Below, in pieces: positions 33,291 through 44,470 of a stretch of 64,000 bases of DNA. This DNA comes from Amblyomma americanum (Eukaryota; Arthropoda; Arachnida; Ixodida; Ixodidae). Position 1 is the stretch's first letter; each line of letters begins with the position of its first letter. A model generated the notes under the pieces. The model was given only the letters and a program-made list of their open reading frames with translations, had not been told where the DNA came from and searched no databases. A program made the translations under genes and the position numbers. Where the stretch lies: contig NC_135505.1 in the NCBI RefSeq assembly GCF_052857255.1, positions 45,524,520 to 45,588,519 on the forward strand. Direction: 5' to 3'.

Positions 33291-35029
33291 CCTACCAATG
33301 CTTTTGCGACCCGCACACAACGGCACCTTCAAACCTCAAAGTCAACGTAAACATTATTTTCAGCAACCAACGTCCTCTGGACAGGAGGGACGTTGAGGGG
33401 GGGAGGGAGGGGGGCAAGAAAAATGCCTTAAAAAAGTCTTGACAAGGCCCGCACCCCGTGCAGATGAGAGCGACGCAGTGCTGGCATAAAAAGGTCTATG
33501 CTAATTAAAAGAGAAAAAAATGAAAATGAAACAAAATACACAAGTCTGCAAAAATTACTCATGGCGAGTACAATTTCACTTCATGCACGAAAAAGAAACG
33601 ATATATGAAGACAAGGGTTCACACTACAAAAACTTTGGACAACTTCGTCCTCGTTTTTAGCACACTGGCCTTAAAAAATGCTTGACGAGGCCCGCACCCC
33701 GTGTAAAGCGTAGGCTTTACCTGCCACCTTAACCAAGTTGCCGAAACGATCAATAGAGCGACGCTAGGCAATAACTGTACTTCGAAAGCCTCTAATGTGC
33801 GCAAACAGCCCGGTATGTACCAAACTAAAAGGACAACGTATTACACAGTTCGTTACCGATATTTATAGTTAGTGGGACATTGGTCAGCTCTAGTTACAGG
33901 GCCTCTCAATGGTAGTAAACTGTAAAGATTATTTTGGCTCTTTTACCATCCCTACAGTTGCGACTTGTGACGTCAAGACTGAAAGCTAAACAACCAACCT
34001 CACTGGACAGTTCCGGTATTGGAGGCGGATCTAGCCAATGGCGAAGAATTAAGCGAACGAATGAATAGCGAAAAAGGCCTTCTGCCGAATACAGTGCCAG
34101 CAATTATATAGTTCGCTGCAGGTTTCCGCTAAAGCTGTTACTGTTTGATGTTCGCGCCCGTGCAGAACAAGAAATTCGAGCGACTTTTTTTAATTAATAT
34201 TTTAAGCAGGAAACGCTTTCAGGTCCTGTTGGCGGCATAATCAAGTGGCCATAGTCTGCAGACTATGCCGAACTTGAAACCAGTCAGGCAGTCCATCAGC
34301 GCTGCCTCTATCGAAGAACACAAGCAAGCAAATAACTGCCAAAGTATCTAACCAATTTAGATGAGTGCGGCAACGGCCATCTATGAGCTCCTTCTTCAAT
34401 GCGCTACACCTTTTATTTCCTCCTTACATCTCTCTGCGACAAGACCGGCTAGAGCAAGCGAGAAGTAACTATGCATTAGACGCCAGAAACCGGCATGGTC
34501 TGCTATGATGATCAGAAATGTGAATACAGAAATATTAAAAAGACACTGAAGACAATTTGATCGAATTTTCGTTGTTAGTAAAAATCTATTCTGTACGTCT
34601 TTCTGACAACGTTGATGTTTGCCTGGCAGCGAAACAGGCGTTTTTTCCCAGAAAATTGCATTTATAATTTTCTCGCCATTTGATTCATATTTGTAACGTT
34701 TACGCCGCAAAATGCTCCGTGATCGCCGTATTGACAAGGACGTCGGTACAGGCTAGCCTCTGCGATCCGACATTTTCTTTCGTGGCAGCGAAGTTAAGCA
34801 GCGAAATCGGTCGGGGATAGCGACACCCGTCCTAAACTTTTTGTCGCCTCTTCAAGGTTATTAAGCCTTCGTTTTCAGTTAAAATAAAGTATTAATCGTT
34901 AGATTCCGGCAATCAGCCAACACAGGCAAAGATCAGTTTACCATTAGTGGCCATTTTAATTCTCATTACATTGTCACGTATCGGAAACTTTATTATATGT
35001 ACCATGTATTCCAGCAATAACTGGTTTGG
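33291..35029. other. No gene recognised; short palindrome and direct repeat
   Basis: There is no coding signal. A perfect 18-bp palindrome CATAGTCTGCAGACTATG lies at 34250-34267. The phrase AGGCCCGCACCCCGTG occurs twice (near 33446 and 33689) in a similar local context, a diverged direct repeat. Confidence 0.5.
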
Positions 35030-35263
35030 TTTACGGGATTTAACCCCCCGGAGTTATACCACGGGTTACAAGGAAAGCCATAGTGGAGGGCTCGAACGTA
35101 TTTCGGGCGTATGGGGTTCGTTGGCGTGCTACACTGACATCCCACTGCACACGGGCGTATTTACATTTCGTCTCCGCCGAAATATGGCCCCCGCGGCTTG
35201 GATTCTATCCGCCGACCTTGGACGCAGCAGCAGTGTACCAAAAGCACTGAGCCACCGCGGCTG
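35030..35263 (-). mobile_element. tRNA-headed SINE, family 2, diverged copy
   Basis: The order GGTTTACGGGATTTAAC, CATAGTGGAGGGCTCG, ACACGGGCGTATTTACATTTCG, and a terminal GAGCCACCGCGGC head (read in reverse) matches the better copy at 62791-63027. It is heavily diverged. Confidence 0.75.
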
Positions 35264-36639
35264 ATATCACGGAGAACTTTTAGTCGTGCTTAAAAATATA
35301 GCATGTGAGATAAAAGGGCATGTTTCTTCTGAATAGTAATGACATTGGAAGAGAAAGCTGAGCGATTTGAAGTTCCCGAATTGAATGTTTTGTTATTGGA
35401 GTTTCTGAGAGACAAACGACACATGATAAGTGCATAGGGCAAGTGCTATTGTAACTACTGGCGTCCGCCTAGCAAAAAGTGTTCGATTATTATCGTTACA
35501 TCCACATGCGGTGGACAGCCTCAGACAGAGACAAATCGACGTACCGCCGGCATACCATATCTGAGATATATCTCTTTTATTGTTCCAAAGATTCTCTGTT
35601 TACGTATTGATCAGCCCTTTCTCGATAGAGAACGCTTCTCGAATGTCTTTGAAATTGCGTGCGCGGCTTTAAAAGAGCTGTCGTGTTTTCTGGGGGCTGG
35701 AAAAGAACCACAGCATTTGGAGCAATTAACCAAATGGCCTAGGGTTGATAAACTGTAATTGCAGTCGTTCGGGTACCGCGTAACATACAAACTGAGCCTC
35801 TTGATGAAGGTAGAGGATCCTTGAGTCTCTTCATCTCGCCATGTCGAGGTCGCCGCGTCAGGATCCTCTCTTCGAATGATGCGAATTCGTTTGGTTTCAC
35901 AGACGTACAACTCCGGATCTTGACGAAGTCGCCGTAGAATCTTGTGTTCGCTGCCATGTTCACTGCGATGTTCACTGCGGTGTTCTCGAAGTACTTTTAA
36001 GCTTCTACCCTAAAGGAACAGCACGAAATGAACGAGGAGACAATAAATACGACCAACACTGCGTCATTTTTGTCCTTCTTGCTTTACCACTGTTTCGCCA
36101 TGGGTAGTAACCGGTACCAACTCACGCACTGATCAGCCCTACCGCTTCCGAGTACTGCATCGTGTAGCCCATCTTTTCTATCATTCATGATAATGAGCAA
36201 CTGAGTGGCAGATGGTATACGCCCTGACGCGGTGGGATCAGAGTAGATCCAACGTCGAACGTCGCGAAAGCGGCCCACCTTCTCTACAGTCGAATGCAAC
36301 TCATGACCAGAAAGGTAGCTTCACCTCAAAGATTGCCCTCCAGTGAAAGGCGTCGATCGATTATCATAACATTGTGATTACTATGTTATCCCGTGGTTGA
36401 TGACCTGGCAACATCCAGCTTCTGCGATCTCTTGCTCGCAGGTTCAAGGCGATTAACAGCGACATCATGAGAACCGGTCGATGTTATCGGCTGGAGGGTC
36501 TCCTTTAAAAGGCATACCTCACTTCGTTCTTGAGTTGTATCTGACTATAGTATAGCCAGCGAGTTGGAAAGCAAAATTGAACGCAACTTTACTGAACAGT
36601 ATCACACAGATTAGATGGAAGCACAAGGAAATAAAACTA
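35264..36639. other. No gene recognised
   Basis: Only short frames are present. A - strand frame near 35611-35910 encodes a Cys-containing peptide (VNCSKCCGSF) without recognisable homology. Confidence 0.45.
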
Positions 36640-37060
36640 GAAAGAATGCACATCATCAGTCCCGCTCATACCTAGCAATTCTGGACAAAAGCATTTTTGG
36701 CAGGAAGCTGTTTATGAACGCAATATTTTGTATAATGGAAGATTTCGCTATAACAATTAATATATTCGCATATCACCCAATGGAAGTCTTGTATTTTCTC
36801 TTTTATTAATGTTTTCCGGCCGTCAAAAGCGTTCCTCTTTGGTTTTCTATAGCATCCTTAACTGTTCAATGCGACCTACGGAAACAACTTAAAAGAAATA
36901 TTTCACAACATGTCTAAAGAATGGGAAACTACTTTCAATTTTACACAACAGTGTCTTACAATTTTCCAATTTACAAAGTTTTTGTCCGAAAATTTCGGAC
37001 ATGGTTCTTCACCCGTTGCTCCATTTAACGCACTCCCACCACAGATAGTTCACTTATAAC
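36640..37060 (+). repeat. Dispersed repeat of unknown type, copy 2
   Basis: It shares ordered blocks with the - strand at 17128-17625, including CATACCTAGCAATTCTGGAC, TTCGCTATAACAAT and ATCCTTAACTGTTCAATGCG. The coding frame of the other copy is not preserved here. Confidence 0.6.
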
Positions 37061-38298
37061 TAATGGAAACATCGTAACTACAGCACGAGGTTCTGTATGA
37101 AATATAATTCGAAGAGATTCCTGGGTAGCTCATTCGTGAGGGCTTTTTTTCATCATGTTGTGGTCGCCCGCCCGGACACTGATGTGCGAGAAAGGTAGCT
37201 TGTTCGTATTAATGCGATGGCGTTAAGACTAGTGTTATGCAGAAAATATGATGTCATCGTCGTTGTGAGCGAAAAATCCCCGAAGCCACCTAGGTCACGT
37301 GACCTTATGGCCTCATCGCAACCTGTCCACTAGATTGTCAGCAAACTGACCTCCTTGCCGGGTGACAGTTAAATTATAATGATTGTTCGCGAGAAATTGC
37401 TCGGGAAGTGCAACCTTGGTCGCACAAGCCCCACTGGTGGCAGCACCTGCCATCGCAGGTCAGTGGCGCATCGCTTCACCGCTGCACCACTGCGCCATAA
37501 GTGGAATGAGGACTATCAGAAATGTATGAATGTACAGTCTAGAATGATCATTTCTACATATATTAACCAATTAACGCAACTGCGTCATACCTTTCAGGTG
37601 GATCTTTTGTGTCCCCTACATTTTATTAAAGCGAAAGTTTTACTATTCCCGTCCGTATCTGGTTCGGCTTGGGTTTTATATGGCCTTGAACCGAGGAGAA
37701 CCACGTGATGTTGCCGAGTCGCAGCTGTGCCGAAACCACTAGAGAATGGGAGCTTCGAAAGCAAAGGAAAGGCGCATAACTTGCCCCCTGGGACAGTGGA
37801 CACCTGTCACACTTTAAATGGGCTTTTAAACACCTCCCGAGGAGAGCGCATCAACTCGCTCAATTACTGCACTGGGTTGTGATGAGCAATTTAGCCATAT
37901 AAAAATTAGCTGTGGTTCAACTGCTGCTGAACCTGGTTAGAGAGCGAAAGGTCTCATGTATCGGGCAAGAAGACGCGACTTGGTGTCTGTAACATTGAGT
38001 GCGTTCCGCACACATCTATGCAACGCGCTCACCTTGTCACCCTGGCTGGCGGTGGTTAAATGGTTGATCGCGTGAGGTTAGCCTCCCAATTAACGATGCG
38101 GCCTATTGCTGCAGTGCCGCGTCTCTGCCACAATACTGTCAGTGTTAATGCACTAAGCCCACATCTCTCTCTCTCACCACCGCCACGTACTTAAAGCGCG
38201 ATTGAGGCGTCAGCTGACCAAGGAAGCAAGTTTTGCGGCCTTCCTTTCTTCAAAATCATCAGAGTCTAGAACGCTGTAACGTATAAATACATTGCCCG
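37061..38298. other. No gene recognised; possible tRNA-like fragment
   Basis: There is no coding signal. In reverse complement, about 37400-37500 contains TGGCGCAGTGGTGCAGCGG and could be a worn tRNA-like SINE head; the B-box is not convincing. Confidence 0.4.
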
Positions 38299-38466
38299 CC
38301 GCGGTGGATCAATAGTTAGGGCGCTCGGCTACTGATCCGGAGCCCCCGGATTCGTACCCGACACTGGCAGCCGCGTTTCGATGGAGGCAAAACGCAAAAG
38401 GCGCCCGTGTGCTCTGCGATGTCAGTGCGCCTTAAAGATCACCAGGTGGTCGAAATTATCTTGCTC
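38299..38466 (+). mobile_element. SINE family 1, 3'-truncated copy
   Basis: The head CCGCCGCGGTGG, the A-box region and a worn B-box are followed by the body word CCAGGTGGTCGAAATTAT. The copy then ends abruptly near 38466. Confidence 0.8.
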
Positions 38467-38574
38467 GGCTGTCATGACATATAGGCCCAACAAGCCTTAG
38501 TCGGCCGCGCCCGAGCGGCGGCCCCCGCCACTGGGTTCCCGAAATAAGGACCTCCACCTTGTGCTTGTAAGTAT

Positions 38575-38930
38575 CGGTCCTTCCTTTATCCCTTGTCTTA
38601 CGGCGTGCTTCAGGTGTCGGCCGATATGTGAGACAGACACTGCGCCATTTCCTTCACCCAAAAAACCATTTTTTTTCCTCCATAAAAACGCGGCGGCTGC
38701 GTTTTTATGGTGGCAGAACGCTAAGGCGTCCGTGTGCTGCGCGATGTCAGTGCACGTTAAAGATCCCCAGGTGGTCGAAATTATTCCGGAGCCCTCCACT
38801 ACGGCACATCTTTCTTCGATTCTTCTTTCACTCCCTCCTTTATCCCTTCTCTTACGGCGCGGTTCAGGTGTCCAACGATATATGAGACAAATACAGCGCT
38901 ATTTCCTTTCCCCCAAAACCAATATGCCGA
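38575..38930 (+). mobile_element. Two joined SINE family 1 fragments with an inverted head
   Basis: A tail fragment (38575-38670) runs into a second copy (38671-38930). At the join, CCTCCATAAAAACGC (38677-38691) and its near-perfect inverse (38699-38713) form a 15-bp stem, from two head pieces in opposite directions. Confidence 0.75.
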
Positions 38931-39261
38931 GCCATGTACGCTCGCTGCCGCGTGCCGAAAGGAGGAGAGTTAAAGGAATGGAGAGGAAAGATAGAAAGAA
39001 AAGGCGCCGCGCGCTAATAGGCCCCGACCAGTCGAGCGGCTGGCGGTTTCCATAGATAGCCGTACTGACACACGCAGTAGTCGACAGTTTTTATTTCTTA
39101 AATCTATTGCTTTTTTCGAAACGAAATTAAAGGTTTCATTAAAGACAGTACATATTTAATATAGCTTCGCTGATACATACAACTGTTATATTGATCGTTG
39201 TATGCGAAGATATAGAATGAAATCCGGTTCTAAACGACGCGAAAACCCTGGAGATAATTTG

Positions 39262-39470
39262 GTAGGTGGTGGTAGTGGTTTTATTAAAAATAATAGTAAA
39301 AAGGAAGGAACAGATTTTTGCTAGCCCCGGCATCTGGGCATCTGCCATCGATACTGAAGCACCTGAGCTGGGGCAGCAGCGGAAATAAAGGGCAGCAGGC
39401 AGAATGGAGAAATGAAATGAAAGAGGTGAGGGGACGGGAATAGAGGACAGGGGGAGAAGTAATATGTACA
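39262..39470 (+). repeat. Dispersed repeat R3, second copy
   Basis: CCCCGGCATCTG, GCACCTGAGCTGGGGCAG and GAAATGAAAGAGGTGAGGGG appear in the same order as at 13555-13705. A GGTGGTGGTAGTGGTTTTAT block precedes them. Confidence 0.7.
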
Positions 39471-39868
39471 AACTATTTACACAATAAGAAATGTGTCCAG
39501 GTTGTGCGCGTGATTAGTTCATTTTAGAAAAATAAAATCACACACGCGCACAGCACTGTGTTGGTTACAACTGGAGTGGGGCGTCCAGTTACTAATCGTT
39601 CAAGGTAGAACTCGCAGAGCGTTCGGTCACTGCGTGTAACTACCTGACGGAGAACAGACGGGACGTCAAGCCCGTGTGTTCGAGGAATGCACAGAGGCTC
39701 ACCAAAGTTCGCTCACGAGTGCGCGCACTGCCCTGCGGCCACAATAGCGTCTTTAAGCGTATTTTAAGGCACCGATAGAGTAATGTGGCGCTAGCCATTT
39801 TCCGAAAATCAACCGATTCATGCGGTGGTTAAACGTACATACAAATATGAAATTTACAGCTTTCTTCA

Positions 39869-40185
39869 ACCCGCCGCGGTGGCTCAGTGGTTAGGGTGCT
39901 CGACTACTGATCCGGAGTTCCCGGGTTCGAACCCGACCGCGGTGGCTGCGTTTTTATGGAGGAAAAACGGTAAGGCGCCCATGTGCTGTGCGATATCAGT
40001 GCACGCTAAAGATCCCCAGGTGGTCGAAATTATTCTGGAGCCCTCCACTACGGCACCTCATTCTTCCTTTCTTCTGTCACTCCCTCCTTTATCCCTTCCC
40101 TTACGGCGTGGTTTAGGTTTCCAACGATATATGAGACAGATACTGCGCCATTTCCTTTCCCCAAAAACCAATTATTATTATTATT
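39869..40185 (+). mobile_element. SINE family 1, complete copy with target duplication
   Basis: This is the best copy of the family, about 317 bp. It is flanked by an 11-bp direct repeat AGCTTTCTTCA (39858-39868 and 40186-40196). The tRNA-like head has an A-box (GGCTCAGTGGTTAGG) and a B-box (GGGTTCGAACCC). The tail is ATTATTATTATT. Pol III transcription and LINE-driven insertion are inferred from this structure. Confidence 0.92.
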
Positions 40186-40323
40186 AGCTTTCTTCAGAGC
40201 ATATTCCTGGCAGAATGTAGCTGAAGCACCCCTGTAAGAGAAAAGATCTCCCGGCGTTCGCTACTGATCCACATCTCTACACTAGGCTCCCCTTCCCAAT
40301 CTTGCAATACATCCGTCATACAC

Positions 40324-40410
40324 CGGCCTCTAGAATTTCGCCTCCATCGAAATTTGACTTATCCCTGCCGCGGAGGTCGAAATTCGATGGAGGCGAAATT
40401 CTGGAGGCCC
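40324..40410. repeat. Foldback made from SINE family 2 pieces
   Basis: GAATTTCGCCTCCATCGAAA on the left and its inverse on the right form a stem of about 30 bp around a 24-bp loop. The words are those of SINE family 2. Confidence 0.7.
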
Positions 40411-40439
40411 GTGTATTCTGCGATGTAGAGAGCGCACGC

Positions 40440-40850
40440 GAGAGAGAGAAAGACAAAAGAAAAGGCAGGGAGGTTAACTAGGCAGCGCCCGGTATGCTAC
40501 CCTACACGTGGGAAGGGGAACGGAGAGAGAGATAGAAAAGGGAGAGAACAAAGGGATATGATCACTTTTCCACGTGTCCGTTGGCCGTTACTTGCAGGGT
40601 ACATAGGGCACACACTGATTGTTCACAATCTTGCACTCAGTCTTGAGTCCTCCAAGAACTTCAAAAATGCATTCAAAGCTGTCCTCTGCGATGAAGGCTT
40701 ACTCCAAGCACCCAGAATCTGCTTCAGTAAGGGGCTGAAGAGCTAAACGGCCGAGTGTTGCAGCCAGGAGTGCACGCCACGCTGAAACCGCGGGCAGTTA
40801 CAAATAAGGTGTTCTATAGTTTCGCCGCAATCACACATCTCACATGTAAG
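40440..40850 (-). pseudogene. LINE 3' fragment with Cys/His motif
   Basis: Near 40850-40740 the - strand encodes CDCGETIEHLICNCPRF. This CxCxxxxxxHxxxxC-type motif lies after RNase H in I-like and Tad-like LINEs. The remaining sequence, with AGGTTAACTAGGCAGCGCCC and GCTACCCTACACGTGGGAAG, looks like the 3' UTR. It is strongly truncated. Confidence 0.6.
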
Positions 40851-40990
40851 TACACGTTAAAGAACCCAAGGTGGTCTTAATTTCTGGAGCCCTTCACTGC
40901 GGCGTCTCTCATAACCTGAGTCGCTTTGGACGTTAACACCCCCTCCCCTAAAACCTTCTCTAACAGCGCTGTTGAAGTATTCAACGAGAG
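40848..40990 (+). repeat. SINE fragment
   Basis: ACGTTAAAGAACCCAAGGTG, GGAGCCCTTCACTGCGGC and CTCTCATAACCTGAG are body words of the family 2 SINE, without a head. Confidence 0.6.
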
Positions 40991-41270
40991 TTTTCATTAC
41001 CCGCGGTTGCGTGTTTCAGCACAAATGATTCTTTACATTGGAGGATAGGACATTAAACCCACAAACAATTCAGCTGGGCAGGTGCACCTTTTAATGCGAG
41101 AGTGGCTAAAACACAACATAATAAACATGCACCGATGATGTTCAAGATTAAAAATTTGAAAGAAACGCTCCAGAAAACAAACAGAGCAATCACACATTCA
41201 CATTAGGAAGAAACGCTCGCACACACACGGTAGAACGCTGCACTCACGCCTGGTTCACTGCGTTCCTTAT

Positions 41271-41871
41271 AAAAATGGTCTATAGACAGTGCATGGACTT
41301 CTTATAGACGCGTTGCTTTCCTAAAGACATTTCGTTTTGTCTATGCGTTGTCTATAGACTGTCTATAGACGCATGCCTACTAAAAGTGTGTGGCCATAAA
41401 TCGATAGATTGTGTATGACTGTATATGAAAATTAAAACTGGATTTTGGAGGAAGGAATTGGCGCAGTATCTGTCTCACATATCGGCGGACACCTGAACCG
41501 CGCCGTAAGGGAAGGGATAAAGGAGGGAGTGAAAGAAGAAAGGAAGAAAGAGGCGCCACAGTAGTGGGCTCCGGAATAATATCGACCACCTGGGGATCTT
41601 TAACGTGCACTGACATAGCAAAGCACACGGGCACCTTAGCGTTTCGCCTTCTTCGAAAAGCGGCCGCCGCGGTAGGGTTCGAGCCAGGGAGATCAGGATC
41701 AGTAGCCAAGCGTCCTGACCACCTAGCCACTGCGGCGGGTTGATATAGACTGTCTACAGTATTTCTAAGGCCTATAGACAGTTCTGTGGGATTTGTCTAT
41801 AGAGATTCTATATAATTTGTGGACAGAATTCTATAGCCAGTCTATAGTTTGCCTAAATGTTTTTGTAATGG
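41271..41871. repeat. TCTATAGAC-rich insertion in the foldback arm
   Basis: The palindromic word GTCTATAGAC and variants (CTATAGACAG, TCTATAGAGA, GTCTATAGTT) recur many times at 41275-41375 and 41745-41855. A SINE family 1 copy splits the array. The right arm of the foldback has no counterpart, so this is a later insertion or expansion. Confidence 0.65.
41443..41742 (-). mobile_element. SINE family 1 inside the TCTATAGAC array
   Basis: It is full-length in reverse. The tail region is near 41443, the body words CTCCTTTATC and CCAGGTGGTCGATATTAT follow, the B-box GGCTCGAACCCTACC lies near 41680, and the head CCGCCGCAGTGGCTAGGTGG ends at 41740. The sequence resumes with TATAGACTGTC, so the host array is cleanly interrupted. 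Confidence 0.85.
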
Positions 41872-42723
41872 CAACAGGACATGCTGCAGATAAACACTTC
41901 GTCGTGAATGCGCGCAGACAATACACTAATGAAGACACGTGCCAAAGGCGAACCTAGAGCTGGCATGCAGACTAAGATGTTGTGGTAAAGAAAAGGTCGA
42001 ATTCCGTTCTGTACAACAAAATAAAGCTAGGCTTACACAATTATTGCAGCAGTTATTATGGAGAAATGACGGCGTAAGCGATGCTTCCATTTTCTTCTAC
42101 ACACTGGCATTCGACCTTTGCCACAAGTTGTCTCTCTTCTGGTGCATGTCGGCTCTAGGTTTGCCTTTGGCACGTGTCTTTCTCAGTGCATTCTGTGCGC
42201 GCATTCACGACGCAGGGTTTACATGAAGCCTGTCTTGTTGCAGTAAACCAGCCCTGAGTGCAGCGCTCATCCGTGCGCGTGAGTGTGTCTTCCTAAATTG
42301 GAATGTGCTTCATGAGTTGCTGTTAAGGGTGACTGCTTTGTTTAAAGAGTGTTCATTTCACGACTTTATGCTTGAACGTAGTCAGTGTTTAGATACTGTA
42401 TTGCCTTTTTGCCACTCCCGCATTAAAAGTTGTCTGCCCGGCTGTATTATTTTTAGGGGTTAAACGCCGCAAATTAGCTCCAGGGCAATTAGGGACGCCA
42501 TAGTGGCGAGGTTGCCGTATCAGTCCCGCAAGTCTGGGTATTTTTTAATCTAAGGAGCGGGCTCGGTAGGCTGGTGCATTTTGACGGAAGCCCACTGAAC
42601 AGCGCTCATAGACAGAACGAAAGAGATGAACACAGGCACAAGCACATAATTGTGTTCCCTTCCGCCCTGTCCGCGGTGCTGTACAATGTTTCTTAAATCT
42701 GCAATGAAAGCGCACTGCATACG

Positions 42724-42828
42724 ATGCGCGTGCGTGCGTGTGTACGTGCGTGCGCGTGCATGCGTGCGTGCGTGCATGTGTGTGTGTGTGCGTGTGTGTG
42801 CGTGTGTGTGCGTGTGTGTGCGTGTGTG

Positions 42829-42860
<32 letters not shown>

Positions 42861-42872
42861 TGCGTGCGTGTG

Positions 42873-42905
<33 letters not shown>

Positions 42906-42916
42906 GCGCGCGCGCA
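42724..42916 (+). repeat. GTGC/GT microsatellite
   Basis: An alternating purine-pyrimidine tract of TGCG and TG units of about 190 bp, ending in GCGCGCGCGC. Such tracts can adopt Z-DNA under supercoiling. The long open frames on both strands here are artefacts of the repeat. Confidence 0.95.
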
Positions 42917-42959
42917 CGCTCGCGGCGTTGTTCCAGAGACTGCATATATATATTTGTGT

Positions 42960-43595
42960 TTTAAATTTGTTCTAAATTCGGTTGTTTCTTAAAATATTCC
43001 CCATATATTTAGCTCTAATCACGAAAAGCCGTGATCAAAAAACTATAGAAAGCAGCATTCCTCTTTGCCTTTCATGGCCTCAAAGACTTCCAGTTTCTTT
43101 CGCAACGAATCTTAACGAGCCTCTCAGTTCGCTTATTCGTTCTGCTCATTGTACAGCGAGGGACTCGGTTGTGGTGGTCTTGATGTCAAAGGCAGCATAC
43201 CAGGGTTCTCGTGCACTTATCTGTACCTGCCCTCGATCAAGTTCCACGTGACACTTGCAATAATAAGAACGCCCCATGTTCGCCACTCTGGTCGTGTACG
43301 CTGTTGACGAACGCCTTGAAGATTAACTTACAGTTTAACGGTAACTAGGGGGCGCTCTTCGAACATTTTGAGTTTACACTGGCACCAAATTCCCTAGGAC
43401 TCGTCTCACTACCACCCCAAATCATTTCAGAACAGCATAAACAGCAAACCGAAGCCGAAACGCAGTTGGCGGCCAGTGACGAAGCTTCGCATCACGCAGC
43501 AATCTGGTTACGAACGTTACTAGGAAAACACCGAATTTATATCCCATTCTGTATTTCTACCTAGTTCATATTACCGTCTACTCCTATGCTTTCTT
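42960..43595. other. No gene recognised
   Basis: There is no long frame, recognisable domain or repeat end. Confidence 0.5.
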
Positions 43596-43700
43596 ACTAT
43601 TGCTCAATTCCTTCTTTCCCTCTCCCTGTCCTTTTATTTCCGCTAGCCGCAGCTCAGGTGCTTCTGGTTTAGATTGCAGATGCCGCGGCTAGCAACATCT
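43596..43700 (-). repeat. Dispersed repeat R3, third copy, inverted
   Basis: In reverse this matches the core of the R3 repeat (ATCTGCAATC, GCACCTGAGCTGCGGC, GGAAATAAAAGG). It lies just left of the TIR element at 43726. Confidence 0.55.
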
Positions 43701-43722
43701 CTTCCTTCCATTGTTAATTTAT

Positions 43723-44470
43723 TAATGGTGTCTTCGACTGGTCGCTCCCGCGATCCGGTTAGGATCTGGCAGAGTGGGAGCCGCTCTCGCTCCGAGCGCA
43801 TAGCGAGACTAATCAAGCCGAATGGTCAGCGAGTTTTTAGAGCGGAAACGCAGGAGGCAGAAGGGGGACGTAACTTCCGGAACCACTACGCGGCACCGCT
43901 GCTGATGTCAACAGTAGGCGCACGTAAGGTCCCTTGATTACCTTTAGCCGCACGCGGCCGCATAGCCTGTATCGATCGCTACCCCGGCTTTCCGTCCCAC
44001 AGGACGCTCATTTTTCGAACATCGCCTTGTGGAGAGCACTGTCGTCGTCGTCTGAGCTGCTGATGGAATCGCTGTTGTCATGCGACAGCAACACAGACCG
44101 CGTTCCTAGCGTAGTTATCCGGCCTCTCTTGGACATTTTGTCTGACACAGCGCGGCACCCGCAAAACACAACACAGCAAGGACGCTACAAATGCGTGAAA
44201 AGCCTACACTTGCTTCTGTCTACGCGCAGGGGACGCCGAGGACTCGCGCCGCTTTCGCGAAATGGCGGAAGTGGCTCTGTCACGTGGACTCATCTCGGAG
44301 CCGCTCCGACTTTTTTCTCGGAGCGCGTCAGAGCGCTCTGAGCTGGAGGCGAGCGCTCGGAAAGAACCAGCCGAATGTAGTCAGAGCGGCCGGTTTCGAC
44401 CAGCCGAATGTGCGGTCGCCTCTCAGAGCGCTCTAGAGCGATCTAAAGCGACCAGTCGAAGACACCATAA
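43723..44470. mobile_element. PIF/Harbinger-like MITE
   Basis: TGGTGTCTTCGACTGGTCGC at 43726 and its exact inverse ending at 44467 form the terminal inverted repeats. TAA flanks both ends (43723-43725 and 44468-44470). A 3-bp TAA/TTA duplication is the signature of PIF/Harbinger elements. The 742-bp element is non-autonomous. Sub-terminal AGCCGAATG and GAGCGCTC words recur near both ends and could be transposase binding sites. Confidence 0.75.
44008..44136 (-). CDS. Short ORF inside the MITE, possible transposase relic
   Basis: A 42-codon frame starts MSKRGRITTLG and has a Ser/Asp run (NSDSISSSDDDD). Acidic serine-rich N-termini occur in many transposases. The frame could be what remains of a deleted transposase gene, or it could be chance. 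Confidence 0.25.
   Translation of the reverse strand: MSKRGRITTLGTRSVLLSHDNSDSISSSDDDDSALHKAMFEK

Larger units (their letters stand above)
41057..42459. mobile_element. Large foldback element with interrupted left arm
   Basis: The right arm (about 42108-42459) is the diverged inverse of two left segments, 41057-41270 and 41872-42003. Matching blocks include TTTTAATGCGAGAGTGGC, AAACAAACAGAGCAATCAC, CGCTGCACTCACGCCTGG, CGTCGTGAATGCGCGCA, and ACACGTGCCAAAGGCGAACC. TTAA occurs at both outer edges (41053-41056 and 42460-42463), so the target may be TTAA. The left arm is split by about 600 bp (41271-41871). No transposase is encoded. The open frame at 41939-42226 simply reads across the inner stem. 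Confidence 0.75.

Noticed and set aside
39871..39950. Functional tRNA gene
   Set aside because: It is the head of a SINE with target duplications.
41939..42226. 95-codon frame
   Set aside because: It reads across the inner stem of the foldback element, and its two halves are inverse repeats.
42550..42975. Overlapping Cys/Val- and His/Thr-rich frames on both strands
   Set aside because: They are products of the GT/GTGC repeat.
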